A stretch of 64,000 bases of DNA from Congeria kusceri (Eukaryota > Mollusca > Bivalvia > Myida > Dreissenidae), in the NCBI GenBank assembly GCA_027627225.1, contig CM051038.1:41997841-42061840 (forward strand), in the 5' to 3' direction. Below, piece after piece: positions 1 to 8,925 of the stretch (the first letter of the stretch is position 1; every line of letters starts with the position of its first letter). The position numbers and the translations under genes are program-made. The notes beneath the pieces were generated by a model that searched no databases, was not told the DNA's origin, and saw only the letters and a list, made by a program, of their open reading frames with translations.

Positions 1-420
1 ATCGTAATTTATTTTCATGTATTTAAGTGAAGTTTTTAAAGTATCTCTAGCTACAGAGTGTGCCCTTTGAATGTTTTCAGTAAGGTCCCTAACATATTCG
101 TGTTCAGTCTGATTTGTGCTGTACATTGGGAAACATTAATTGTGCAGGGGTGTTCACCTCACGGCCAAGCATCAGCCGGTTAGGTGTATAACCAGTGCTG
201 CGATTTACTGAAGCCCTGATGGCATCAGCAATCTGCTGCACTTACATGTCCCATTTGTCTTGAGACTTACCGAGTAAACATCTAATAGCATCCATAAGAG
301 TTCGGTTAAATCTCTCCACATGACTATTAGCAGAAGGTCGATAGGGAGTGGTTCGGGACTTATGAATTTGTAGAGTTTTGTATAGTCATTCGAAAAGTTT
401 ACTCTCAAAGTTTCAACCCT
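1..420 (-). mobile_element. Inverted copy of the Gypsy integrase segment
   Basis: The reverse complement of this stretch matches 5,744-6,170 almost base for base, including the segment encoding the conserved third acidic residue region of the integrase core. It runs off the left edge of the window. It is either the end of a second, oppositely oriented element or an internal inverted duplication. Small indels distinguish it from the downstream copy, so both decayed independently. Confidence 0.85.
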
Positions 421-622
421 TATTGGTTCTCTTTCTACTTTTGTTGTTTTATATTGCATCCAATTGCATTAACAAAATACATACATATTGTTCTTGTTGC
501 AAAATTCTGGCTTAGTATTTTTAGTGTTTTTGCTTGTTTTGTGTGTTTTGTTTGATTGCGTTTCAGGTCTTCATAGGTAAGTATATAGTTGTTCTAGTAG
601 TTATTACTTACCCCTCCCACTC
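421..622 (+). other. AT-rich leader before gag
   Basis: This T-rich spacer separates the inverted integrase copy from the first gag ATG. I see no LTR and no convincing tRNA primer-binding site, so the 5' end of the element appears lost. Positions about 548-590 carry a pyrimidine-rich tract ending in CAG and, ten bases on, ATAG|GTAAGT. These look like a splice acceptor and donor and may be chance. Confidence 0.4.
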
Positions 623-1134
623 ATGGCCAAATTTAAAGCTAATTTCGCAACGGATGAAGAATTTCGTGTTCTTCCTGGGATTGGTGTTAAGCGGGCAGCC
701 CTCTTAGTTCAGAAAAATATGGTGAGCTTAATGAGGAGCTGCTCTCCATTGTGGTTGGCGGTCCTGTCCCTAAAGCTGTAGTAGAGATGGTAGACGTCTT
801 CCATACTGCTCAGGGTGAAGAGGTTTCCTTACAAGCTGTGAAAGGGGAGGATGTTGATGGCATCTATTATTTTCGGGATATTGTTAATGCTCCCACTAGT
901 GAGAAGCGACTGCATGCGGTCTCAATGCTTGATCAGCGTACAGAATTGTACTCCACGGTAGAGCATTCGTATTCCTCAGTCGAAGATGTCCCAAAACAGC
1001 TTCAATATTTGCCCAAGCTCCCAAGTTCCCAGATGTCCATTAATAAACATCAAAACAGCTCTAACACACACACTATGAGTCGAACTAAGTTACCTAAAAG
1101 GGGCACTGAGGCAACTGTGAATAGAAATGCATAA
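623..1134 (+). pseudogene. gag N-terminal region with helix-hairpin-helix-like motif
   Basis: An ATG at 623 opens a frame whose residues 17-29 read LPGIGVKRAALLV, a good match to the helix-hairpin-helix DNA-binding motif (LPGIGxxxAxxI type). A one-base shift near 718 moves the frame into the 751-1,134 segment, which is open for 127 codons and recognisably continues the same protein. The function of this N-terminal domain in gag is unknown. By family knowledge HhH motifs bind DNA non-specifically, so nucleic-acid binding is the natural inference. The stop at 1,132-1,134 precedes the SR-rich segment. Confidence 0.55.
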
Positions 1135-1172
1135 CAAGTTCGCACAAAATATCGTCAAAAGTGCCCAAATGG

Positions 1173-1618
1173 AGAATACTGGCAGAGGTATTACTGGTTC
1201 TCGTCGTCATACACGACGGTGCAAACCTCTGTCGGGTTCTCGTTCACGTGACTCCTCAGAACACGGGTAAAATGCACGGAGTTCGGGCAATACAAGTCAT
1301 ATACGCACACAGCGACATGGCTCTTGCTCGAGCTCAGGGTCATATGACCGGTCACGTGATAGGTCACGTAATGATTACAAATATAGGTCACATAGACGTC
1401 CACACCAATATTTGTCACGTAGTAGCACATCAAGTGACTATTCGCAATCAAGGTCCAGGTTAGTTGGGCGACATAAGAAGCACTACTCAAAGTACCGTGA
1501 TTTACAAAGGTACAAGTCAAGTAAGTCTATGTCAAGGTTTGACTTTAGTGACTCATCAAGCGATTCTGACGCTATGTCCGATCATGGATATCATGCTAGT
1601 CAGCATGGCAATCCATAG
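1173..1618 (+). pseudogene. gag SR-rich low-complexity linker
   Basis: In one frame this encodes a strongly Ser/Arg/Tyr/His-rich, low-complexity chain with repeated SRS, RSRD and SSSDSD runs, interrupted by a stop at about 1,272. It resembles RS domains of splicing factors and the disordered arginine-rich linkers of some retroelement Gag proteins. It lies between the HhH-like N-terminus and the conserved gag core, so it is most likely a disordered RNA-binding or assembly linker. The other frames here are open only because the composition is biased. Confidence 0.55.
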
Positions 1619-2403
1619 CGGTTGCCTAAAAATTTGCGCTTTGATGGGAAGGGGAGTTGTTTGGCTTTCAAACAGAAATTTGACAGTTATCGAAAAGTAG
1701 GTCGGTGGACTGATCGCGAAAGTCGGGACTACCTTGATTGGTGCCTGGACGGCAAGGCTCTAGACTTTTTTTGCCATCTCCACTAAAATGGGTGATAACT
1801 AAAGTTTCAAGCAAATTATGCGACAATTAGAAGGTCGATTTGGGGCCAAAGAACTACCTAAGCCCAGTCGTGCTAAGTTCGAGCAAGCTTCTCAAAAAGC
1901 GGATGAAGCGCTTGAAGACTGGACCGACCGTGTCTTAACTTTGGCGACCCCTGCGTTTAGGCACCTCCCTGAGAAACACTGTACTCGGGGGGCTATCTCT
2001 AAATTTTCCAAGGTTGCATTGATAAAGAGGCCAGTACGCACGCCTGTGTTGAGCAACCGCGTAGCATGCAAGAAGCTCTTGACAAAGTCCGCCATCACCA
2101 GGACATTACTCAGGCAATTGATGGTAAACGTCCAAACCGCCAAAAAGGGGATGCTTCTGTCAATGTCGTCCAAACTGCATCTTACGCACGCTTGTCCCAA
2201 TTAGAGGAAGCAATTATTCAGCTCACTAAACAACTTGAGAAAGAAATGTGCCCAAAACTGAAAAAAAATAGCCCAAGCAGCTCCACCTAAAAAACGTTCC
2301 TTTTTACCATGTGTAGAGTGCTATTTCTGTCACAACATATTTCACCTGCAGAAAGATTGTAGAAAATTCAAACACTATATTGAGGAACAAACACAAGTTG
2401 ATA
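1619..2403 (+). pseudogene. gag core and CCHC zinc knuckle
   Basis: Starting at LPKNLRFDGKGS (about 1,621), the translation has the shape of a retrotransposon gag domain: a W-rich helical region (RWTDRESRDYLDW) and then a helical segment at 1,818-2,290. It is broken by stops near 1,785 and frameshifts near 2,000. At 2,319-2,360 the pattern C-x2-C-x4-H-x4-C (CYFCHNIFHLQKDC) is a nucleocapsid zinc knuckle. Together they identify capsid and nucleocapsid functions, which package element RNA in the cytoplasm. The copy cannot make the protein. Confidence 0.75.
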
Positions 2404-3298
2404 AGACTACTATTAAGGAACCTTTAAACTCTAGAGGGCCGGAGGTGAAGGTCCCACCCCGGAGCCCAAAACAGTAAGAGGCCATACACTTAAGCAACAT
2501 GTAGAAGGTTCAGTAACAGAAACTGTGTTATCGAATGGTCGAAACTCAGTTCCAGTTAGCTTAACTGAGAACGTATGCGTATATGTGGTATGAGCTGGGT
2601 CATCATCAGTTAATGTTGTCATTGGCAACCTACCGGTTTAGGCAAGGGTAGACTCCGGTGCGGAGGTCTCTACCCTGTCTTCAGTTGTATACAATCAATT
2701 AAAACGACAACAGGGTAAGGTTCGAGATGTTAATATGCAACTAGTTCCTCCTAACTCAGTGGTCAGGGTAGAGTGTTGCATAAAAACGCCCATGAATGAC
2801 TACTATTTAGAACCTTGTCAGGGTTTGAAACTTGTTGTGCCACGTATTGTCAGAGCTTCAAATGAAACACCACTTGTTTGCTTTGTCAATCCGTCCGACA
2901 ATTTCCAAACCCTGAAGCGAGGTAAACAAGTAGGAATTGCGCATGAGACGTTTGAAGTAATTGATGTTCCCCAAGCTTCAGAAGGTATTCCCCTAAATCC
3001 TTTGGCCAGCTCCAACGTTGAAACTAGCAATCTTAACGCTGTGAACACAAGTTTAATTGGTAGAAAGATCAAAGACACAAGAGGTGTAAACGTTTCAGTC
3101 AATGATAGTGGCAAAAACTGCGCTAGTATTGACACTAGTATTAATAAGGGTAAACCTGGTCTTCCTACACTTCCTGAACACCTGAAAGAGGCATTTCAAG
3201 TTTCCAAGGAAAAGCTTACCAAATGTAGTCTGATAAGCTCTCTAAGCTACTCAGTGAGTATGCTGATATATTCGCAGAGAGCGAATTTGACCTTGTAA
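2404..3298 (+). pseudogene. Retropepsin-type aspartic protease
   Basis: At 2,648-2,677 the frame reads VDSGAEVSTL, the DSGA active-site motif of retroviral-type aspartic proteases. The same frame stays open from the motif through 2,735-3,298. The chain after the motif (about 215 residues) covers the remaining protease fold and the linker toward reverse transcriptase, with the Asn/Thr-rich tail at 3,000-3,150 probably linker. Stops upstream at about 2,591 and 2,640 separate it from gag. The domain would cleave the polyprotein during particle maturation. Confidence 0.7.
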
Positions 3299-4078
3299 AC
3301 TTCACTAGCATTGAACATACCATTGATACGGGCGATGCGAAACCTGTGAAACAGCGCATGCGCCGTACCCCAACATGTTTTGTAAATGAGGAAGAAGCTC
3401 ATGTACAAAAAAATGTTGGACGCTGGAATCATACAGGAGTCAGCGTCTGAATGGGCATCGGCTCCAGTGCTTAACCGTAAACGCGACGGATCTGTACGTT
3501 GGGGCATCGATTACCGTGCTTTGAATAATGTTACCGTCAACGACACGTTTCCACTTCCTCTTGTAGAGGATTGCATGGATACACTGTCTGGTAACATATG
3601 GTTGTCGAAGGTAGACGCCAACTCGGCATACTGGCAGGTGAAAATCAGTGAGCCAGATAGAAAGAAATCCGCGTTTGTCACCAAATATTGGCTGTTTGAG
3701 CATGTAAAAATGGGTTTTGGGCTCACGAAAGCGCCGGCAACATATGCCAGCGTTGTGAACCTTTTACTTCGAGATCTGACATGGACAACGGTCTTAGCGT
3801 CCCTCGATGACATCCTGGTGATGGGAAAGTCATTTGAGGATCACCTAAACAATCTTGCAGAGTCCCTGAGTAGGTTCCGTATACATGGATTACTCAGAAC
3901 TACAAAATGCATATTTTTTCAACAAGAAGTTGAATTTTTGGGTAGAATGGTGGGTGGTATTAAGTTCTGGATGTCACAAAGTGATATTCAAACTGTAGCT
4001 GAATGGCCCACACTACTTTGCTCAAAGTACGTTGAAAGACTTTTGGTCTTTGCAAATTACCATAGAATGTTTATATAG
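3235..4078 (+). pseudogene. Gypsy reverse transcriptase
   Basis: The segment IDTGDAKPVKQRMRRTP (about 3,323) is the typical start of Gypsy RT fingers. The frame then shifts, and 3,386-4,078 is open for 230 codons with motifs GIDYRALNNVT, DANSAYWQVKI, GLTKAPATY and SLDDILVMG. Family knowledge places a tyrosine in the YxDD catalytic box. Here serine replaces it (S-L-D-D), so the enzyme is probably impaired even apart from the frameshifts. The two catalytic aspartates are present. The stop at 4,076-4,078 falls within the thumb/connection. Confidence 0.85.
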
Positions 4079-4092
4079 AACTTGCTCAGCCA

Positions 4093-4605
4093 GTGTATAA
4101 CTTCACAGGCAAAATTATGTTTAGGCGGTCACAGAGAGAGCTAGAAGCGTTTGAAACATTACGTCAGGCCTTGGTACAACCACCCGTTCTGGTACAACCA
4201 CCTGTCCTGGCGTTGCCAAACGGTGTCGATCCGTTCATCCTTGACACTGACGCTTCAGGCTCTGGTATTGGTGGTGTTCTTAGCCAGTTTCAGGATGGAC
4301 AAGAGCGTGTCATTGCGTATAGCAGCTTTTCTCTCACACCTGCGCAGAAAAAGTATTGCACCACCAGAAAAGAGCTGTTGAGCATCATACGTTTCACACG
4401 ACAGTTTAAGTACTATATGTTGGGTCGTGTGTTCACAGTCCGTACCAACCATTCAAGTCTAACTTGGTTGCTCAAATAACAAGACCCTCAAGGACAATTG
4501 GCTAGATGGCTGGAGAGCTCGCACAATACCACATGGTGGTACAGCATAGGTCAGGGATTAAGCATGTAAATGCTGACGCTCTATCACGAATTGCTCCTGC
4601 ACTGT
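4093..4605 (+). pseudogene. RNase H domain
   Basis: Open over 4,093-4,479 with DPFILDTDASGSGIGGVLSQ, IAYSSFSLTP and a RTNHSSLTWLL motif, the standard Gypsy RNase H (RT_RNaseH) signatures. A stop at 4,477-4,479 and a frameshift near 4,520 break it, and the chain resumes to HVNADALSR at 4,560-4,590, the usual C-terminal end. An 18-bp tandem duplication at 4,173-4,208 repeats the six residues VQPPVL. RNase H degrades the RNA strand of the RNA:DNA hybrid during element replication. Confidence 0.85.
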
Positions 4606-4712
4606 CTCATTGTCCATCATTTGTCACATGTATTAAGCCCAAAGATTTACCTTGTGGGGGTTGTCACTATTGCACCAAAGCAGACCAATAATGGGGTAGT
4701 TTCACTGATGAA

Positions 4713-6394
4713 GTGGACAATGTAGTGGGGCTATCCACGGGGGCTAGACTTTCCTTCGCTCAAGTTCATACAGTTCAGGAAGTTAAGTTTCTCCTGTGGA
4801 TAATCCCCTTGATTAATCCTTGGCCGAGTTTACGACCTACACTAGGTACTCAGTCTGGAGGGTTCATGTGGGGTCCCGGAAGATTGGTGTCTGATGGTAT
4901 GAACATGGCATGTACAAATAATGCAATTTCGATTGACCAACTTACAACAAACTGCCTCCAAGCAAATGTTTTACAGACCTCCAATAATTGCGATTCTTGT
5001 TCTGAGATTGCCATATCGCATGATAATTTAGGGATCATGGCCTGTTCTGTTAGTTCTACTCAACTTCAGTTAGAGGCAATTCCTGAAGCTCCAGTAAGTT
5101 GGGGTTTCACCTATCAGGAGTTACAGACAGCTCAGAGAAAAGATACCAATTTGCAGTTCATAATTGATTGGCAACTAGATAGTAAAGCGCCATATGAAGG
5201 TGTGTTATTTTTATCTAGTCCAGAGGCCAAATATTTCTGGTTGAACAAAGAACTGTTCTGTTTACAGGATAATGTGCTGTTTCGTAGGAAAGATGACACT
5301 CCTGAATTAGAATTAGTAGTTCCTAGAGAGCTTCAGGAACAAGCCATTATGTGGCATCATGATGTACCTTCTTCAGGCCATGAAGGTGTGGCACGTACTA
5401 AGGCGAAATTGACAGAGAAGTTCGTTTGGTTCCATTTATCTAAAGATGTCAATTCATATGTACTGTCATGTGATGTGTGTAGCCGAAACATGAAAAACTA
5501 AGCTTATGGGGTAGTTCCCATGACTGAGTATCAGGCAGGTGCCCCTATGAAGCGGGTACATATGGATTTCTTAGGTCCCTTGCCTAAAACTGCGAACGGC
5601 AATGAGCACTGTTTGGTTATGGTTAATCAATTTACTAAATGGGTCGAATGTGTACCATTACCATCTCAAAATGCTGATGTTACAGCTAAGGCAGCTATTT
5701 AATCCTTTTTCTCTAGATTTGGCTATCCAAATTCTTCTCTGATCAGGGTCGAAACTTTGAGAGTAAACTTTTCGAAGCACTATACAAAGCTCTACAAATT
5801 CATAAGTCCCGAACCACTCCCTATCGACCTTCTGCTAATGGTCAGGTGGAGAGATTTAACCGAACTCTTATGGATCCTATTAGATGTGTTCTCGGTAAGA
5901 CTCAACAAATGGGACATGTATGTGCAGCAGATTGCTGGTGCCATCAGGGCTTCAGTAAATCGCAGCACTGGTTATACACCTAACCGGCTGATGCTTTATT
6001 GCCGTGAGGTGAACACCCCTGCACAATTAATGTTTCCCAATGTACAGCAAAAATCAGAATTGTACTGACGAATATGTTAGAGACCTTACTGAAAACATTC
6101 AAAGGGCACACTCTGTAGCTAGAGATACTTTAAAAACTACACTTAAAATGCATGAAAAGAAATTACGATATCAGAGTCTTGTTGCAACCATATGCGGTTG
6201 GTGATATTGTCTATTTGATGGATACAGCCATCAAAAAGGGCAAATGTCGCAAACTCTGTTCTCCATGGAAAGGCCCAGCTGTAATAGCTAAGAAACTGTC
6301 CGCCTATCTCTATCAAGTGCAATTAAGGAATGCGTTCTTTGTGGTGAACCATGATAGGGTTAAGCCCTGTCGAGATTGCAAAATTCCAGACTAG
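4713..6394 (+). pseudogene. Gypsy integrase (H2C2, DDE core, GPY/F-like C-terminus)
   Basis: 4,713-5,501 is a long spacer ending in an HHCC zinc-binding domain (WHHDVPSSGH, then CDVC at about 5,470-5,481). A stop at 5,499 precedes the core. The first catalytic Asp is in VHMDFLGPLP (codon 5,565), the second in an SDQGRNF context (codon 5,741, other frame), and the Glu in NGQVERFNRTLMD (codon 5,849). Frameshifts fall near 5,702 and 5,905, with a stop at 6,066. 6,152-6,394 encodes the C-terminal DNA- or chromatin-binding region with SPWKGPAVIAKKLSAYLYQV and NHDRVKPC, matching the GPY/F module. No chromodomain is visible. Confidence 0.85.
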
Positions 6395-6580
6395 ATTGTA
6401 AAGCTGAAGTCCCATGCTCCAGATGCAGTTGTTGATGCACCTCCCTGTGAGGACACCGACCTGTATTGTATCTGTAGAAAACCGTGGGACGAATCATTCC
6501 ACGGATCATGTATTAATGTAACGTCCACTGAAGCTCTTGATAATAATAATTACAAATGTCCAGTTTGCAGTAACAAATAA
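6395..6580 (+). pseudogene. PHD-like finger in frame with the integrase C-terminus
   Basis: After a single TAG at 6,392-6,394 the same frame continues to a stop at 6,578-6,580. It contains YCICRKPWDES, FHGSCINVTS and YKCPVC, i.e. the C-x-C start, the H-x3-C middle and the C-x2-C end of a PHD finger. The second Cys pair and the residues usually found between the first and middle parts are missing, consistent with a short internal deletion. PHD fingers bind histone H3 tails, so a role in directing integration to particular chromatin is the obvious inference. As it stands the finger cannot coordinate both zincs. Confidence 0.65.
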
Positions 6581-6705
6581 TGCTTGTATTAACCGCCTCC
6601 TCAGTCAATACTGAGTGGACAAGGCATAGTTTTTGCTCATTAGCTAACCAATTTTAATACAAGATTGAAAAGTGTAGAATTAAAGGTGTCAATAAATGTT
6701 ACAGA

Positions 6706-7173
6706 ATGGAGATAGATAAATCATGTGTTGATGTTACTGAGGAAGACGCTCAGGTCCTCCTCCAGTCTGATTCCAAGACAGACCCTGTGGCTCAGGCCCC
6801 ACTCCTGGCTAATCCTGAGTCAGACCCCATTGCTCATACAGACGATGATAACAATGCTATTGTTACCCCGGCAGAGATCAAATCTTGCCTGGTCCCACTG
6901 GTTGCTCCTGGTGCAGTTGCTAAGACTATAGCAAAACGGCCTAGAACTTGAAGGCCGCGTTTCAGGAAAAGGCAGCGGTCTTCTGTCGGCATGCCTGTCC
7001 CCCTTGCCGATGATGACTGTCCGTCGCACTCGGCGGCTCAGCCATCATGCACTTACTCCCTAGTGGGAGTTCCCATTCCACTTATGAGTGAAACAGGTGT
7101 GGTTGGTAAAGATGTTTCACATCTCCCCCATATATCGGCCAAACTTATTCAATTGGCTGATCCGTGCCCATAA
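6706..7173 (+). pseudogene. Third ORF of the Gypsy element, unknown acidic protein
   Basis: An ATG at 6,706 opens a frame running to 7,173 with one internal TGA (6,949-6,951), about 155 codons in all. The first 80 residues are acidic and proline/alanine-rich. After the stop comes a basic cluster, RPRFRKRQRSS, that could act as a nuclear-localisation signal. I recognise no family. It lies between the PHD-like finger and the TatD-like domain and may be the N-terminal part of the same accessory protein, since the next frame starts only about 45 bases on. Confidence 0.45.
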
Positions 7174-7217
7174 ATGTGTATGTGGGTCAAGTCCGAAATA
7201 GATTGAACAGACAGGAA

Positions 7218-8427
7218 ATGCCCGCTCACATGGGGTGTTGTGTGCCTGGCTGTACCCTTTAGGGGCAAGTTTTTCCTCGGGTACATGCTTTTAGGTACCA
7301 CACCCCAGGTATATTTAATGACCGTCTTCCCTGTAATGATGCGTCAGGGGTAAAGGGTCGAGCAATGGCACTGACTCAGGTGGCTACCTGGTTGCTAAGG
7401 CGTCCTTGTACACTGCTTGAGCTGGTAGACCTCGTCAACCGACAAAGGGTCCTAGCTCCTTTCGCGGGTGTTCGAGTCTCACCCGACAGAAGACAAGCGA
7501 TGGTAGCGGTAAGCAACTAATCGGGGGTTCCTGCAACTCAACAATTTGTTTTGTCGCCTGCCAACTCCCCTGCCACAATGATCCACTGGCGTGTTCTTGT
7601 CATTCTAGCCGCAATCCTCCAACCAGAAGACAGGGACTATTGGCTTTCGATTTTCCTCTGTCCTTCTGGAATCCAGTTGCAGCCTGATACGAGTCTTCCG
7701 GTAGCCTTTATTTTCATATCTATCGATTGAGAAATGTGGCTCAGGTCCCTTGCATGCCGGATGATGAATTAATGGAACTTGGGCAGGTGGAGGATAACCA
7801 GCGTGTAAATTTAGTGGGTGGTATTGGGATTTTCTGTGATCCCAATACTTGTTCGGTCCCCCCCCCCAATAAATGTCTGGATTGCCATCCAATGTTGGAT
7901 TTGTGGTCGGGCTACACCCTAAGCACTCCTCTATGAGCAATGCGCGAATAAATGACGCACTAGACCGAGTTCGCCATCTGCTACAATGTGATAGGGTAGT
8001 GGGTCTTGGGGAGTTAGGTTTGGATCACTCGGTGTCTGATAAGCAGTGGTCACGCCAGAATGACTTGGTCGAGCCATGCTGCACATGATAAGTGACCGCA
8101 ATGTGGTGGTGGTTCACTGTCGTGGCGCACCTGGTGACAGTGGAGTGGCGGTCTACCTTCTACTCCTGCATCTTCTGAGTCCTATAGCAAGGACTCAGAG
8201 ATCCCATGTCCATTGTTTCACGGGCGACACATACGTGGCTAACAAGTGGTTAGCAGCATTCCCTAACAGGTTCTTTGAGTTACAACCGAAACGTTGTGGG
8301 ATTCAGTCCTGATCAGTCTGAAGCTTTGCGTATACTGGATGAATTCTTAACTGCGTAGCCTGTCCAACGCACAACGTCTATGTTATTGTTCCTCGGCATT
8401 TTGGTTCATTAAAAAAATTAGGGGGGA
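7218..8427 (+). pseudogene. TatD-family hydrolase-like domain carried by the Gypsy element
   Basis: 7,218-7,500 encodes a cysteine-containing leader (MGCCVPGCTL, then GQVFPRVHAF) resembling the N-terminus of TATDN2-like proteins. It continues through MIHWRVLVILAA at 7,579. TatD signatures follow in three frames: a degenerate HxH site at about 7,715, VGLHPKHS at 7,903, VVGLGELGLDHS at 7,999, VVHCRGAPG at 8,110, VHCFTGD at 8,207 and SPDQSEALRILDEF at 8,307. Stops and shifts lie near 7,260, 7,520, 7,725, 7,860, 8,065 and 8,290. The C-terminal ETDAP metal-site motif of TatD is not visible, so the domain ends early near the polypurine tract. TatD enzymes are metal-dependent 3'-5' exonucleases. The role here is unknown. 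Confidence 0.7.
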
Positions 8428-8480
8428 ATGTAGTGTTAAGACCGTCATGACATAGACCGTTTTGCCTAGACCGTACTTCC
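8411..8480 (+). other. Polypurine tract and start of the Gypsy 3' LTR
   Basis: A run of A and G ending in six G residues and AA (8,411-8,428) directly precedes TGTAGTGTTA at 8,429. This is the arrangement expected of a plus-strand primer (PPT) followed by an LTR starting with TG. Only about 30-50 bases of LTR can be followed before LINE sequence begins. A repeated GACCGT motif lies in this stub. Confidence 0.6.
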
Positions 8481-8925
8481 CTATGTGTGTGACCGTTGCG
8501 AATGCAAGTTTTTCCTTTACTTCACTTCGTGATCACTTCATACCCGAGGAAAAAGATGAACAATGTGACACGACAATCCTGGAATTTATAGAGGCGAAGT
8601 TAGGGATCGAACACGCTTCTAGAGACAGTAAACTTCATCGTGGCCACATAATAGGTCGTTACAACAGCAACAAAATTCGACCAATAGTAGGAAAATTTGC
8701 ATACTATCCGGATAGGGAAAGAGTTCGGAAGGCGTCCTAGCTTCTCAAAGGGACGCCGTATGGGATATCGGAGCAGTTCCCAAGGTAGGTGATGGAGGCT
8801 AGACAGAAGCTGATACCAGTAATGAAGAAGGCTAGTGAGGAGAATAAGGAGGCGTTCTTGAAAGTGGACAAACTTTTCATCGATGGTCGTGAGTACAATC
8901 CTAGCGCCTAGGAGGGATGTGAGAG
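8462..8925 (+). pseudogene. LINE ORF1, L1-ORF1p-like RNA-binding domain
   Basis: The 8,462-8,740 frame and its shifted continuation encode ILEFIEAKLGIEH, RPIVGKFAYYPDRERVRKA and, further on, MEARQKLIPVMKKA. These resemble the RRM and C-terminal domains of L1-type ORF1p, an RNA chaperone that coats LINE RNA. The N-terminal coiled coil is absent, so the copy is 5' truncated. A stop at 8,738 and a frameshift break it. It abuts the Gypsy LTR stub, which suggests the LINE inserted into the LTR. Confidence 0.6.

Larger units (their letters stand above)
421..8480 (+). mobile_element. Decayed Ty3/Gypsy LTR retrotransposon with 3' accessory ORFs
   Basis: Domains occur in the order gag, protease, RT, RNase H, integrase, which is the Ty3/Gypsy order (integrase after RNase H). 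Each domain has recognisable family motifs, but the reading frame is interrupted by many stops and single-base shifts, so the copy is dead. There is no env-like gene with signal peptide and transmembrane segment. Instead the 3' part encodes a PHD-like finger, an unknown acidic ORF and a TatD-like domain before a polypurine tract and the start of a 3' LTR. The 5' LTR is not visible, and the 3' LTR is cut short by a LINE. Confidence 0.85.

Noticed and set aside
205..459. 84-codon minus-strand frame
   Set aside because: It is an out-of-frame reading of the inverted integrase copy, and the real integrase frame is another one.
1161..1520. Overlapping frames on both strands around the gag linker
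   Set aside because: They are shadows of the SR-rich coding frame, open because of biased composition.
5757..6068. 103-codon plus frame over the integrase core
   Set aside because: The first two thirds are a shadow frame. The conserved NGQVERFNRTLMD reading is in a different frame, and only the end of this frame is genuine integrase sequence.
7605..7940. 111-codon minus frame
   Set aside because: Antisense of the TatD-like region; no recognisable domain.
6580..8428. env gene of an errantivirus-like element
   Set aside because: No signal peptide, transmembrane segment or furin-like site. The recognisable motifs are TatD-like.
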